A stretch of 64,000 nt of DNA from Pomphorhynchus laevis (Eukaryota; Acanthocephala; Palaeacanthocephala; Echinorhynchida; Pomphorhynchidae): assembly GCA_012934845.2 (NCBI GenBank), contig WNNJ02001998.1, forward strand, positions 40,386 through 104,385. The letters run 5' to 3'. The position numbers and the translations under genes were made by a program. The notes under the pieces are model-generated. The model made no database searches and was not told the origin of the DNA. It was given only the letters and a program-made list of their open reading frames with translations. Position 1 is the first letter of the stretch; the number at the start of each line of letters is the position of its first letter. Shown piece after piece: positions 51,796 to 62,339 of this stretch.

Positions 51796-51842
51796 ATCAC
51801 AAGTTCCAGACTGACTAAAATCTTTGGTCAATTAAACTTACA

Positions 51843-51900
51843 ATCAATCCAGTTTCAGATCAATCCAGTTCCAAATCAATCCAGTTCCAAGTCAATCCAG
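51843..51900 (+). repeat. 16-bp tandem repeats in the LINE-A2b leader
   Basis: Three and a half units of ATCAATCCAGTTCCAA lie about 30 bp before the ORF1 ATG. The position is similar to, but the sequence is unrelated to, the 20-bp array in LINE-A1. Confidence 0.75.
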
Positions 51901-51930
51901 CAAATTTAACAGTTTTTACACTAAAGGGCG

Positions 51931-52920
51931 TTGATGGGAGGACGTAGGAAGACAGCTACGACCGACACCAAATGTGATCAACTACAAGTACAGTGCTTGA
52001 CACACGACTGCAGCGTCTGGACTACAATCGCATGCGACAACCGTAAGTCTAAAGAAGGCTTCCTCTGCAGCTTTTGTGCCAACAAACTCATACGCGACAT
52101 CTCTCATAAGAACATATCAACCTCCAACGTGTCCACTCAAACCACCCCAGTCGTTTCTGATATTCTTTGTCAACCTACTGATCATGTCACCACATGCACT
52201 TCTAATACCATGTTTTCACTTCCCGACATTCCCGTATCTTCCTTTCTGTCTCGTTTCTCAATAACCTACATCCCTCAATCAAAATCACTTCCACCAACCT
52301 CCACAATCATTCCACTCATAACCTTTTCTCACATCGCTCATCACCCATTATATTATCCAAATCCTCTTTGTCTTCTGCTGTTAAACCTACTCCCTTGATA
52401 TCCTCAACTTCCAGCTCTCCTATCGTGATCTCACCAACTCACGTTACTCTTCCTCCTTTACGGAAACGGTTCCCTTCTCGCGATCGTTGCGTCATCGTTA
52501 CTAATATCACTCCTTCTTCCTCTTTATCTCCACAAGCACGTCTAGACCACGATGTTTCTGCATTCAGATCAATCATCTCGTATCTTGTTCCTGCGGATAA
52601 CCCATCCTTTTTCAACAACATCTCTCCTGTGGCAATCATCCGCCTAATAAATCTTCTCAATCTAATCCTTCCCAGTCCCCTCTGCTGAAAATTGTTTTCA
52701 AGCATTGCTCTCACGCGTCTTCTGTCCTCTCCCAACGATTCAAACTCATGTTCTCTTCAGCAACTCACATGTTCCCCAATCGCACCCCCTCAGAAATCGC
52801 TCAACTCTCATCTGCTCGCATCGAAAAACGCCGTAGCGAGGAAAACGGCGAAACATCGCCCTCCATCCGAAACCGATGAACATTTTCGAGTTGTCCACAC
52901 TGACCCGAAAATTCGATAGC
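51931..52920 (+). pseudogene. LINE-A2b ORF1, broken
   Basis: Starts MMGGRRKTATTDTK with a zinc module (CLTHDCSVW, then FLCSFC) whose spacing is 18 rather than 22 residues. The linker and RRM-like domain (RDRCVIVTNITPSSS) follow in other frames, and RPKIRW has become DPKIR followed by a stop. It differs from LINE-A2 mostly in the N-terminal third, so it is a separate subfamily. Confidence 0.75.
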
Positions 52921-55886
52921 GCTCCATCTCCCCTATGAGGCCTCTCCATAGCCCCTATCACCACCACACACGGTTTCCGCCTCAGCCTACCTAACGCTAT
53001 TTCTATTCTCAATAAATCCAATTTCTCCCTCAACCCATTCACCAAGCAATCCATCGAACTCTTCTGCCTCACCGAATCCTGGCACCCCGATTCTGACGAC
53101 CCCTCCATCCGCCGTTTGCTCTCTGCCGGTTGCTCACTAGTCGAAACCGCTTGCCACACTCAGCAAATCCCCTTCTAAATTCTTTAATCATTACGACATT
53201 GTCGCATTCGCCCGTCACCCCGCGTATATTCGCAAAATCACTTCCCTTTCAGTCATTGCAATTTTGAATTGCTCACTTGTCGTTCTTCTATCCCCATCAC
53301 TCTAGATCTCGCCATTGTATACCGTTCTGGTTCATCTGATTCCACCTCCTTATTTTTTACCGAACTCGCTGACCTTCTGTCGCACTGTTCTTTGTCCTCC
53401 ATCCCTTCAATCGTTCTTGGTAACTTCAACATCCGTATCGACCGCCCCTATTTCATCGAGTCCATCCAGTTCATCAACATTCTATCCAACTATAACTACA
53501 AACCCATCTCCACTGCCCCCACACACACATCCTTGGAAGGGGGGACTTGACATCATCGCTGTCCCCGATCATTTTGCTGCCTACATCTCACTGTCCATAT
53601 TCGATCCTGGTCTATCCGATAACTTTCTCGTCACCCTTGATCTCAATCACAACCACACACCTCCTCACACACATACAATTATACGTCGCCCTTCAGAAAT
53701 CTTGACCTCCCCGTTCTCCGCTCTGCCTTACTCAGCTCGAATCTATCCTATCCCACAATAACATATTCCTCTCCTCACGATATCACCTTTCTTTTCGACT
53801 CTGAACTCACATCTATTCTCATTCTTCTCTTGCCCTTCAAGTCTCACCCACACCGTTGCTTAGACCGTTCCCCATGTTTTGACATACAATGCCTACTCTC
53901 AAAGCGTCGACTCCGTCATGCTTTTCAAGTCTATCATCGCTCTCTCAGACGTGATTTCCGCTCGATCACTCCGTCTTTCCGTGATTCCTATCTTGCTCTT
54001 CGCAGGTTTTATCTCAACCTACAACGTATCAAATGCAACTCCTGGCAGCATAAAATCATCACTTTATTCAACTCTAAGACTCTATGGCATACTTTTAACT
54101 CAATCCTTGCTCGCTCCTCTACGCCTTGCAACATCAATCCCCATGATTATTCGTCATTTCTCCAGACTAAAGTATCCACGTTGCTCTCTCACAAACCGGT
54201 ATCCATCCTATCCCAATCTGCCCCGCCTAGCCTCATTCTTCCGGAACTCTTTCATCTTATCCCTGTATCACCTACAGAAGTATAATCTGTCCACATGTCA
54301 TTGCCCAGCAAAACCTCACCTGTGTATCACCTGCCTACCCACATACTTAAATCCATATGCTCATTGATAACCCTTTTTTCTCACAACCTTGTTCAACTCG
54401 TCCATTCACAGTCGTATCTTCCCTTCATATTGAAAATCCGCAATCGTTTGTGCCCTCTTTAAGAAACAATCGATAGACCACTCCCTTCATTCTAGCTATC
54501 GCGCCCATTCACTACTCCCTACGCTTTTTAAGTTCTTAAAACGCCTCATCTTAATACAGATCAACGTTTATCTCTCCTCATCCAATCTGTACCCTCCTTT
54601 CCAATCCGCTTTCCGCTCAAATCACTCCACAGAAATCGCCTACATGAAAGTTTACAACGACCTATTCATTTCTCGAGACAAGGCTCTATATAGTGTTCTC
54701 ATCTCCCTCGACCTCTCCGCCGCCTTCCACATTGTCGACCACTCCGTCCTCCTTTCTCGCCTTCGTTATGCTTACGGCTTTTATTCCTCCTACGTAGCAT
54801 GGTTTGACTCATATCTATCCGACCATTCCTTTCGCGTCTGTTCTGATTCATCATCTCCCATCCCAATATTTTGCAGGGTCCACAATGTTGAGTCCGAGGT
54901 CCCCTGCTTTTCTCTCTTTTGCTTGGGGATCTCTCCGTTTATCAAACATTTCTCATTTAACGTCATGAAATACGCCGATGGCATCCTCATCTATGATCAT
55001 GCACTCGCACATCGCATACACGATATCGGCATTTCTGCCTCTAACTGTCTTTCTTCTATCTACAAACGTATCTCCAATGTCCATCTCGTTTTAAACCCCG
55101 ACAAGTCAAAAATAATGTGGATCCTCTCCCGAAAACCAATCATATCTCCTCCCACTGTATTTTTTTGACCTCATTGATCATCCCCATAGTACACAATCTC
55201 ACTTTCTTAAGCTTCTATTTCGAGGATCACCTTTCCCTTAAACCCCTTGTCTGTGACAAGGTTCGCTCGTCTAACTTAATTCTCAGGACATTTGCCTTAT
55301 CCGCCCCCTTATCGACTTCCGTTCTTGTATGTCTCTTATTTCATCGCTTCTTTTCCTCTAAATCGATTACTGCCTTAGCCTTTTCGCCAATTCTCCACAA
55401 TCCATCATCCTACCCCTACAACGCATAATCAACTCCGCCGTTCGAGTGCTCTTTCGTCTCCGTCGCTTTGACCACATATCCGCATATCTTGCCCAACTCT
55501 CCTGGCCCACCATCCACATCCGCATCAAACTCCGCCTTCTTCTCGTAACTTTTCGTCGCATCGCTGTGGGCTCCGCATCGTTCATCAGCCTTCCTTTCTT
55601 AGACGACACTCGCCCCATCTCGCTATCGCTGCGTTCCCGTCATACCCTCTTACTCCACGTTCCTAATTACTCCAACAACTATGGTATCCGATCCTTCCTG
55701 GTCGCCGCCCAACTCGCCTGGAATTAACTCCCTCTCGACGTCCGCCGCGCTTCCTCCTTTATTACAGTCAAACACCTCCTCCGTTCACACCTTCTCGACA
55801 CATGATTTACATTTTTGTTTTGTTGTGGTCATGTAAGCGTGCGCTTGCATGCATTTGCCACGTTAAAATAAATCTTTTTTTAAAGT

Positions 55887-56180
55887 TCTAGAGGGAAAGG
55901 AGTTGATAATCTGCATATTAGCAATTTGAAAGAAGTGGACCGGATTTGAAAGAAGAGACGTTGGGTGACGAGCAATGGCAACAATACCGCCATTGTTAGA
56001 AGCAAAAGATGTAGAAGAGACAATTGGACGAGCTGATTCGACTAGAGAGCAACCAGAGCGACATAGACGACGAATAGCAAGATGGTCAGGGTCATAGTGT
56101 CAGGATTAGGTAATGCAGAGAATATCGATAGATAATTGATCGAAGATATCAAGGAGCAGATCAGCTTTATGAAGAATAAC
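55887..56180 (-). mobile_element. LINE-A1-type relic, 5' continuation
   Basis: AGGGAAAGGAGTTGATAATC and following sequence match LINE-A1 15338-15640 (start of the ORF2 endonuclease) and continue the copy that ends at 51795. It confirms that 49220-56180 was one LINE-A1 insertion later split by LINE-A2b. Confidence 0.75.
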
Positions 56181-56199
56181 GGAATCAGCTTTGTGAAAA

Positions 56200-56420
56200 A
56201 TGGCAGAATTAGAAGAACTATTTATTCTAATCATGGCGGAATCGTCGCATTCGCTCGTATTTCTTCGTCTCTTGAATAAATCGATATCACCTTTCCCTGT
56301 ATTAAATTTGAATTGCTCCTTTGTAAATCTTCATTTTCTTTTATATCCAACTTGCAACCATCTATCGCCAAGTTCATCTCCACCGTCTTGCATATTTTTC
56401 AATAAGATATTTCAATGATA
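56200..56420 (+). mobile_element. LINE-A endonuclease scrap
   Basis: TCTAATCATGGCGGAATCGT and AAATTTGAATTGCTCC follow the LINE-A ORF2 endonuclease (compare 22255-22350) with a deletion between them. Its right part is included in the inverted repeat described next. Confidence 0.55.
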
Positions 56421-56970
56421 TAAAATATTTCCGTAAAAATATTCTAAGGACAAATGTGTATTTATCTACAGCATCAAACAGTTCACTTGACTGAATCTAC
56501 ATATTTTATGAATTGTATACCTCAATTTTATAAATTGTAAACGTCAATTTTATGAATTGATTTATAGATAATATTTAATGTATTTTAATGTATTTGTATC
56601 AGGAGGAACTGCTATGTTATCACGTTTCGGGCCCCATTTCTCAACGTAACATGATACTTATATTTGAAGGATACCAAGTGGTATATTTAAATTCTTGGCT
56701 GGACTTGTTTGATTACCCACCTAGAATTGATAAAAATATCATGTAAGTGTTTTGGAGATAGATATAATAATTTATACTGATTTTTGAGTATCTGCATGTC
56801 AACGAAACTCGTCTGAGAGCTGTTTGACATGATGAATGATGTAGATAAATACGGAAATATTTTATATCATTGAAATATATCATTGAAAAATAGGCAAGAC
56901 GGTGGAGATGAACCTGAGCGATAGATGATTGCAAGTTGAGTAGTAAAAAGAAATGAAGATTTACAAAGGA
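56328..56970. repeat. About 150-bp inverted repeat pair
   Basis: The left arm 56328-56485 and right arm 56808-56970 are reverse complements with small indels. Shared words include CCTTTGTAAATCTTCATTT, TCATCTCCACCGTCTTGC and ATATTTCAATGATATAAAAT. The 320-bp centre holds copy 2 of an unclassified repeat (56530-56650). This could be a non-autonomous fold-back element or an inverted duplication. Confidence 0.65.
56530..56650. repeat. Unclassified repeat, copy 2
   Basis: Partner of 47870-47985, sharing TATCAGGAGGAACTG and TATCACGTTTCGG-type sequence. It lies inside the loop of the inverted repeat. Confidence 0.45.
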
Positions 56971-57244
56971 TCGATTCAAATGCAAGGAATGAAAGTATTT
57001 ATAACCAGAGTCTCTATTGATCAATGGATTGATTTTTCATCACTTATTTTTATGGTGATTCTATCTTATTTTGTGCATTCCAATCAATTTGTAAAAATTT
57101 CTTGCAAAGGGCTACCGCGTCTAGCCGAAATATCAGAATAAATATTTTATTTCATAAATCATGAGTGGATAATCAAACAAGGCCAGTTAAAAATTTCCAT
57201 CCGGACACAGATTCAATTCTTAATGATATTAGAAATGTAATAAT

Positions 57245-59311
57245 TGATATAAAAAAAGATTTATTTTAAAGTGGCAAATGCGTGCCAGCGCACGCTTACA
57301 TGACCACAACAAAAACAAAACTGTGAATCAGGCGTCGAGAAGGTGTGAACGGAGGAGGTGTTTGAATGTGATAAATGAGGGAGCGCGGCGGACGTCGAGA
57401 GGGAGTTGATTCCAGGCGAGTGAGGCGGCGACGAGGAAGGATCGGAGAGCGTAGTTGTCGGAGTAATTAGGAACGTGGAGTAAGAGGGTATGACGGGAAC
57501 GCAGCGATAGCGAGATGGAGCGAGTGTCGTCTAAGAAAGGAAGGCTGGTGAACGACGCGGAGCCCACAGCGATGCGACGAAAAGTTACGAGAAGAAGGCG
57601 GAGTTTGATGCGGATGTGGATGGTGGGCCAGGAGAGTTGGGCAAGATATGCGGATATGTGGTCAAAGCGACGGAGACGAAAGAGCACTCGAACGGCGGAG
57701 TTGATTATGCGTTGTAGGGGTAGGATGATGGATTGTGGAGAATTGGCGAAAAGGCTAAGGCAGTAATCGATTTAGAGGAAAAGAAGCGATGAAATAAGAG
57801 ACATACAAGAACGGAAGTCGATAAGGGGGCGGATACGGCAAATGTCCTGAGAATTAAGTTAGACGAGCGAACCTTGTCACAGACAAGGGGTTTAAGGGAA
57901 AGGTGATCCTCGAAATGGAAGCTTAAGAAAGTGAGATTGTGAACTATGGGGATGATCAATGAGGTCAAAAAAATACAGTGGGAGGAGATATGCTTGGTTT
58001 ACGGGGAAGGATCCACATTATTTTGGACTTTTCGGCGTTTAGAACGAGATGGAGATTGGAGAGACGCTTGTAGATAGAAGAGAGACAGTTGGAGGCAGAA
58101 ATGGCGATGTCGTGTATGCGATGTGCGGGTGCATGAGCATAGATTAGAATGTCATCGGCGTATTGCATGACGTTAAATGAGTAAGGTTTGATAAATGGAG
58201 AGAGATCGCCAAGCAAAAGAGAGAAAAGCAGGGGACCTAGGACTGAACCTTGTGGAACCCCGCAAAAAATAGGGATGGGAGGGGAGGATGATGAATTAGA
58301 ACAGACGCGAAAGGAACGGTCGGATAGATATGAGGCGAACCAAGCTACGGAGGAGGAAGAAAAGCCGTAATCATAACGAAGGCGAGAAAGGAGGACGGAG
58401 TGGTCGACAATGTCGAATGCGGAGGAGAGGTCCAGGGAGATGAGAACACTATATAGAGCCTTGTCTCGAGAAATGAGTAAGTCGTTGTACACTTTTATGC
58501 ATGCGATTTCTGTCGAGTGATTAGAGTGGAAAGCGGATTTGAAAGGAGGGTACAGATTGGATGAGGAGAGATAAGCGTTGATTTGTATTAAGATGAGGCG
58601 TTCTAAGAGCTTAGAAAGAGTAGGGAGTAGTGAAATGGGGCGATAGCTAGAAGGAAGGGAGGGGTCGAGCGATTGTTTCTTAAGGAGGGGACGAACGATT
58701 GCGGATTTCCAGTGTGAAGGGAATATACGACAGCGGATGGACGAGTTAAACAAGGTTGTGAGAAATGGGGATATCGATGAGCATATAGATTTTAATATGT
58801 GGGTAGGCAGGGGATCGGCAGGTGAGGTTTTGTTGGGCAAGGACATGAGGACAGATGATACTTCTGTAGGTGATACAGGGAGAAGATGAAAGAGTTTTGG
58901 AAGGATGAGAGTAGACTGGGCAGAGTGGGATAGGATGGAGACCGGGGTGTGAGAGAGCAGCGTGGATACTTTAGTCTGGAGAAATGACGAATAATCATTA
59001 GCATTGATGTTGCAAGGCGTAGAGGAACGAGCCAGGATTGAGTTAAAAGTATGCCAGAGAGTCTTAGAGTTGAATGAAGTGATTATTTTATGCTGCCAAA
59101 AGGAGTTGCATTTTGTACGTAGTAGGTGGAGATGAGACTGCCGATGAGCAAGATAGGAATCACGGAAATACGGAGTGATCGAGCGGAAATCGCGTCTGAG
59201 AGAGCGGTGATAGACTCGAAAAGCATGGCGGAGTCGACGCTTTGAGAGTAGGCATTGGATGTCAAACCATGGGGCACGGTGCAAGCGACGCTGTGGGTGA
59301 GACTTGAAGGG
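57245..59311 (-). mobile_element. Chimeric LINE-A2 copy, 5'-truncated
   Basis: A minus-strand copy truncated at about 59311 in the endonuclease-RT linker, with the hairpin at 57280-57295. The 5' half (57985-59311) matches intact LINE-A2 closely and is open for 439 codons. The 3' half matches the decayed A2b copy at 55150-55880, including its frame disruptions. The switch occurs near 57985 within CATATCTCCTCCCA. ATTGATATA flanks both ends and may be a target duplication. Confidence 0.82.
57965..59284 (-). CDS. LINE-A2 ORF2 fragment, RT domain
   Basis: 439 codons of RT from the linker (APWFDIQCLLSKRRLRHAF) through SYRPISLLPTLSKLLERLI, ISLDLSSAFDIVDHS, GVPQGSVLGPLLF and MQYADDILIYAHAP to SISPPTVFF, where a stop follows. 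Motif B reads GPLLF, the usual residues, where the LINE-A2 ORF at 21985-24882 has GLLLF. It lacks the endonuclease and the C-terminal region in frame, so it cannot support transposition alone. Confidence 0.85.
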   Translation of the reverse strand: MHRAPWFDIQCLLSKRRLRHAFRVYHRSLRRDFRSITPYFRDSYLAHRQSHLHLLRTKCNSFWQHKIITSFNSKTLWHTFNSILARSSTPCNINANDYSSFLQTKVSTLLSHTPVSILSHSAQSTLILPKLFHLLPVSPTEVSSVLMSLPNKTSPADPLPTHILKSICSSISPFLTTLFNSSIRCRIFPSHWKSAIVRPLLKKQSLDPSLPSSYRPISLLPTLSKLLERLILIQINAYLSSSNLYPPFKSAFHSNHSTEIACIKVYNDLLISRDKALYSVLISLDLSSAFDIVDHSVLLSRLRYDYGFSSSSVAWFASYLSDRSFRVCSNSSSSPPIPIFCGVPQGSVLGPLLFSLLLGDLSPFIKPYSFNVMQYADDILIYAHAPAHRIHDIAISASNCLSSIYKRLSNLHLVLNAEKSKIMWILPRKPSISPPTVFF

Positions 59312-60085
59312 CCTACCGATTGATATACCGATGGATATACCGATTGATATATCAGGATATCCTTGAAAATCTGTAAAAGCAACCTAGTAAATATTAATGC
59401 AACATATCAAGATTATCAAACACTTAGTTAAATTTAATTTAATACGGTTAATTAATTCTTATTAATTTTCTTTACCTGGTAAACCACAACGGGATATTTC
59501 GTCAATTTGCAAACCGGATTGTACCCTGTAATATATAAATAGGAATAAATTTGGAATGATCTAAGATAGAATATCAGTGATTAATATATAAAATTATCAA
59601 AATAAAAACATCTTTAAAATGATTAGTATTAGTATACAACAGCCGATGAGCGGTGGCTCGTTTGGCTGGATCTCAATGTAAAAAAGTACAATGTCAGTAA
59701 AACAAAAAATCTAAATCAGGTTAATGATGTAAAAGAACTACTTAAAACTACTTAATACTTGAAGTTGTTTAAAACTTATTTGAATATTCACAGCATATTT
59801 ATTAAAGATAAAATTTTATGCCAGGTTAGGTTGTTTAACGCTTATTTATGTTACAGTACAAGTTAAATAATTTTATTTTTTATATTTATTGTTAATTTTG
59901 TACATTTTCATACCGTAAAATAAATCTTAATAGGTGACTATCTCACCTATTATGAAAGTTTATCATTAATTTTAAAGACAACTTAAATATTTCGTGGTTT
60001 TAAATAAAAAAATACATTCGTCAAATTTCAAATTGCTGCATTCTTGTAAAATTTCGAATTGTGTACTTATTGATGCAGTCTTTAA
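59312..60085. other. Low-copy AT-rich interval with weak exon candidate
   Basis: About 770 bp without a recognisable element. A short ATTGATATACCG repeat lies at 59315-59365. On the minus strand 59476-59525 is flanked by ATTACAG and GTAAAG and can read QSGLQIDEISRCGLPG; this is too short to call. GGTTAGGTTG occurs near 59825. Confidence 0.35.
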
Positions 60086-60285
60086 GATCATGATTCCTCT
60101 CTCGTGGAATCATGCCCATTCATATCTACCAATCAACATCAATGCCGTGCTTCAAACGCCAAATCCAATTCCATTTCAACAATTAACTAATTACCTGACC
60201 TTTGATGTTCTTTTTTTGTTTGTTAGTGGTCATGTAAGCGTGCATTTGGCACGCATTTGCCACGTTAAATAAATTATTATTAAGT
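60086..60285 (+). mobile_element. LINE-A1 3' end, severely truncated
   Basis: About 200 bp matching 38940-39145: the last codons (AATCAACATCAATGCCGTGC), the 3'UTR, the hairpin at 60238-60254 and GCCACGTTAAATAAATTATT. It was left by a 5'-truncated insertion of the same LINE-A1 branch. Confidence 0.85.
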
Positions 60286-60639
60286 CAGCCTTCATATTGC
60301 TGCTGACTTGAAAAAATGACGATACATTTTTATATGATATATATTAAAGATGAACAAAACAATTTCGAATTCACAAATACCGATTGATACTTTCCAATAT
60401 TTATTTATTTTATTTTTACTAAAATGATAAAGCGAATAAAAGTGTTCGATAAAAGCAATAACATCAGGATACATTATTGGTGTTCATGCGTATTTTTCTT
60501 CAATTTTCAACTAAAAACAACTCATGGCCTCCAAGCAAAGCGAAATTTACAATAGTCCAAAGGATTACTCAGACTAGTTATTATTTTTTATCAACTTCCA
60601 AAGGAGCCGAAGCTCGTAGGGAAGTATCACATCTTGCGT

Positions 60640-61580
60640 CTTCGTCGCCTGATTTATCTTGCGTATCCTGTTTCCTCTTGAGTCTTTACAGCTTCGATCA
60701 TATCTCTCTTCATCTTTCAGTTCTATCTCGGCCCACCATTAACCGTCGTGTTGAATTTCGTTCGCGTATTGTTACCTGTCGTCTTCTATTTTGTCAATCA
60801 CCATTCTACTTACTCTTTTCTACCCTTGATGATTCGCACTCTACCTCCTTGGCTCTGCGATCAAGTAATTCTCTACATCTCAATATCCCTCCACACTCAA
60901 CGAACTATGACATCCGCTCTTTTGTCGTCACTGCTCCACTTGCTTGGAATTCTTTGCCAGCATACGTCTATTCTTCCTCGTCGATTCCACTCTTCAAACA
61001 ACGTCTACGTTCCTACACTATGGCTCCTTCACAATAAATTAAAAAATCAATTTCACCAGAATAACATCTAACACACAATTCTTCATACCTCTTTAACGAA
61101 ACCACTTTTTCTTTTTTGTTTTCCCCCAACGTCTTGCCACATTCTACTCAGATACTTCCTTAAATGTTAAAGAATTGCAAGGTATGGAATTTATTTGAAA
61201 ACTTTTACAAATTTTCAGTCGCTCCTAGCGACCTTCTTCAGGCAAAAAAAAATCAAAAATTCAAACAGTAAAATCTGACAGTAATTCAAACAATAAAAAA
61301 TTCAAAAATTCAAAGAGGATTTTACTGTTTGAATTTTTGATTTTTTTGCCTGAAGAAGGTCGCTAGGAGCGGCTGAAAATTTGTAAAATTTTTCAAATAA
61401 ATTCCCTACCTTGCAATTCTTCAACAAATATGAGTGGGAATTTTTACCAACACTTCCTTAAATTTAATCAACAAATTAATTTTCACATGGTAATTTGTTT
61501 TATTAGTTTCTAATTTTTCTTTTACGTGGGCTTGTATGCGCTTAAATGCATGCATTCGCTACTATAAATAAATAAAATAT
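60640..61580 (+). mobile_element. LINE-A3 3' part
   Basis: A C-terminal ORF2 piece with the LINE-A pattern but clearly different sequence: SFDHISLHLSVLSRPTINRR, LDDSHSTSLALRSSNSLHL and APLAWNSLPAYVYSSSS. It is open to the stop near 61037. The 3'UTR is interrupted by the fold-back at 61167-61453. It ends with TGTATGCG..ATGCATGCATTCGC, a diverged version of the LINE-A 3' hairpin and tail. Confidence 0.7.
61167..61453. mobile_element. Fold-back insertion with 12-bp flanking repeats
   Basis: Two near-perfect 105-bp inverted arms (61170-61275 and 61318-61421) with a 42-bp AT-rich centre, plus about 30 bp on the right. ACTTCCTTAAAT lies on each side (about 61154-61165 and 61454-61465), a good candidate target duplication inside the LINE-A3 3'UTR. 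Each arm contains CTGAAGA, a GGTCGCT..AGCGGCT-type stem, then GAAA. The element type is not recognised; it could be a Penelope-derived or retrozyme-like non-autonomous insert. Confidence 0.65.
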
Positions 61581-61615
61581 CTACCTAAAATATATCTATC
61601 TATATCATATCTGCA

Positions 61616-62330
61616 AAATAATTATGACGTTCCCCAAGGTACAGTCTTTGGTCCCTTGCTCTGCATTATACTTCTAAATGATATGCTCTTACGCATAAAT
61701 AGCCCTTGCCTTGGCATTTGCTGACGATGTGAAAGTCTGGGCGATAGAATTTCCGGCCCATAGGGCCAGCGTCTACAGCACGATCTTCACACGATATAAC
61801 TGGATTACTGCTATCAATATGACCATGAATGTAGACAAACGTGTCCATATAAAGCTTGGCAACGGTAAACCAGATCGTGACTTGTATTTAAGATATTGAC
61901 ATTATATCTGAGCACAGAGACTTTTAAATCATTTTGAATGATGATCTCAAGACTCGACCGAAAACAGATTATATCCATGGTAAAGCAATGAAGTCTATGT
62001 ATTGTACAATTAACCCATTTGCTAAGCTTAAGCCGAAACTATTCAAGCATCTATATTGCGCCTTAGTCCGCCTGCACGTGGAATACTGCATCACAACAAC
62101 TTTTCCATTCACCAAAGCTGAAACAACGAAAATTGAGTATATTCTGCGAAGAGGAAGCAAACTTTGTATCGCTCAAATTATTCTTACACTGAGAGTCTAG
62201 CTTTTTTGAAACTGCCTTCAACAGCTCAAAGGCTAATATATTTAGACCTCGCAGCGATGTGGCTCTTGGTTCATTTTACAGAAGGTTTCCTATCATCTTG
62301 TATACAATTAATATAATAATACCTAAGCTA
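61616..62330 (+). mobile_element. LINE-B2-like relic
   Basis: Pieces of RT in different frames: DVPQGTVFGPLL (about 61630), LAFADDVKVWAIEF (61710-61755), then KLKPKLFKHLYCALVRLHVE (62025-62085), close to LINE-B2 (FAKLYCALVRPHLEYC). Broken by several frame changes. Confidence 0.65.
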
Positions 62331-62339
62331 ATCTAGACA

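Larger units (their letters stand above)
51800..55885 (+). mobile_element. LINE-A2b, long but decayed, inserted in LINE-A1 copy
   Basis: A plus-strand LINE with a leader carrying four 16-bp tandem repeats (51843-51900), ORF1 pieces (51931-52920), ORF2 pieces (about 52950-55730), a hairpin (55837-55852) and the tail GCCACGTTAAAATAAATC. The flanks AAGTTCCAG (left, before 51800) and AAGTTCTAG (right, 55885) are a candidate target duplication with one mismatch. Many stops and frameshifts break both ORFs. Confidence 0.82.

Noticed and set aside
59476-59525. 50-bp splice-flanked block reading IDEISRCGLPG, similar to a metalloprotease cysteine-switch exon
   Set aside because: Too short, the usual RCG-x-PD motif is not matched, a second frame is also open, and no neighbouring exon with matching phase was found.
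61170-61421. Fold-back arms as terminal inverted repeats of an ordinary DNA-transposon MITE
   Set aside because: The best flanking duplication is 12 bp and lies about 30 bp outside the right arm, which does not fit common cut-and-paste families; kept as an unclassified insert.
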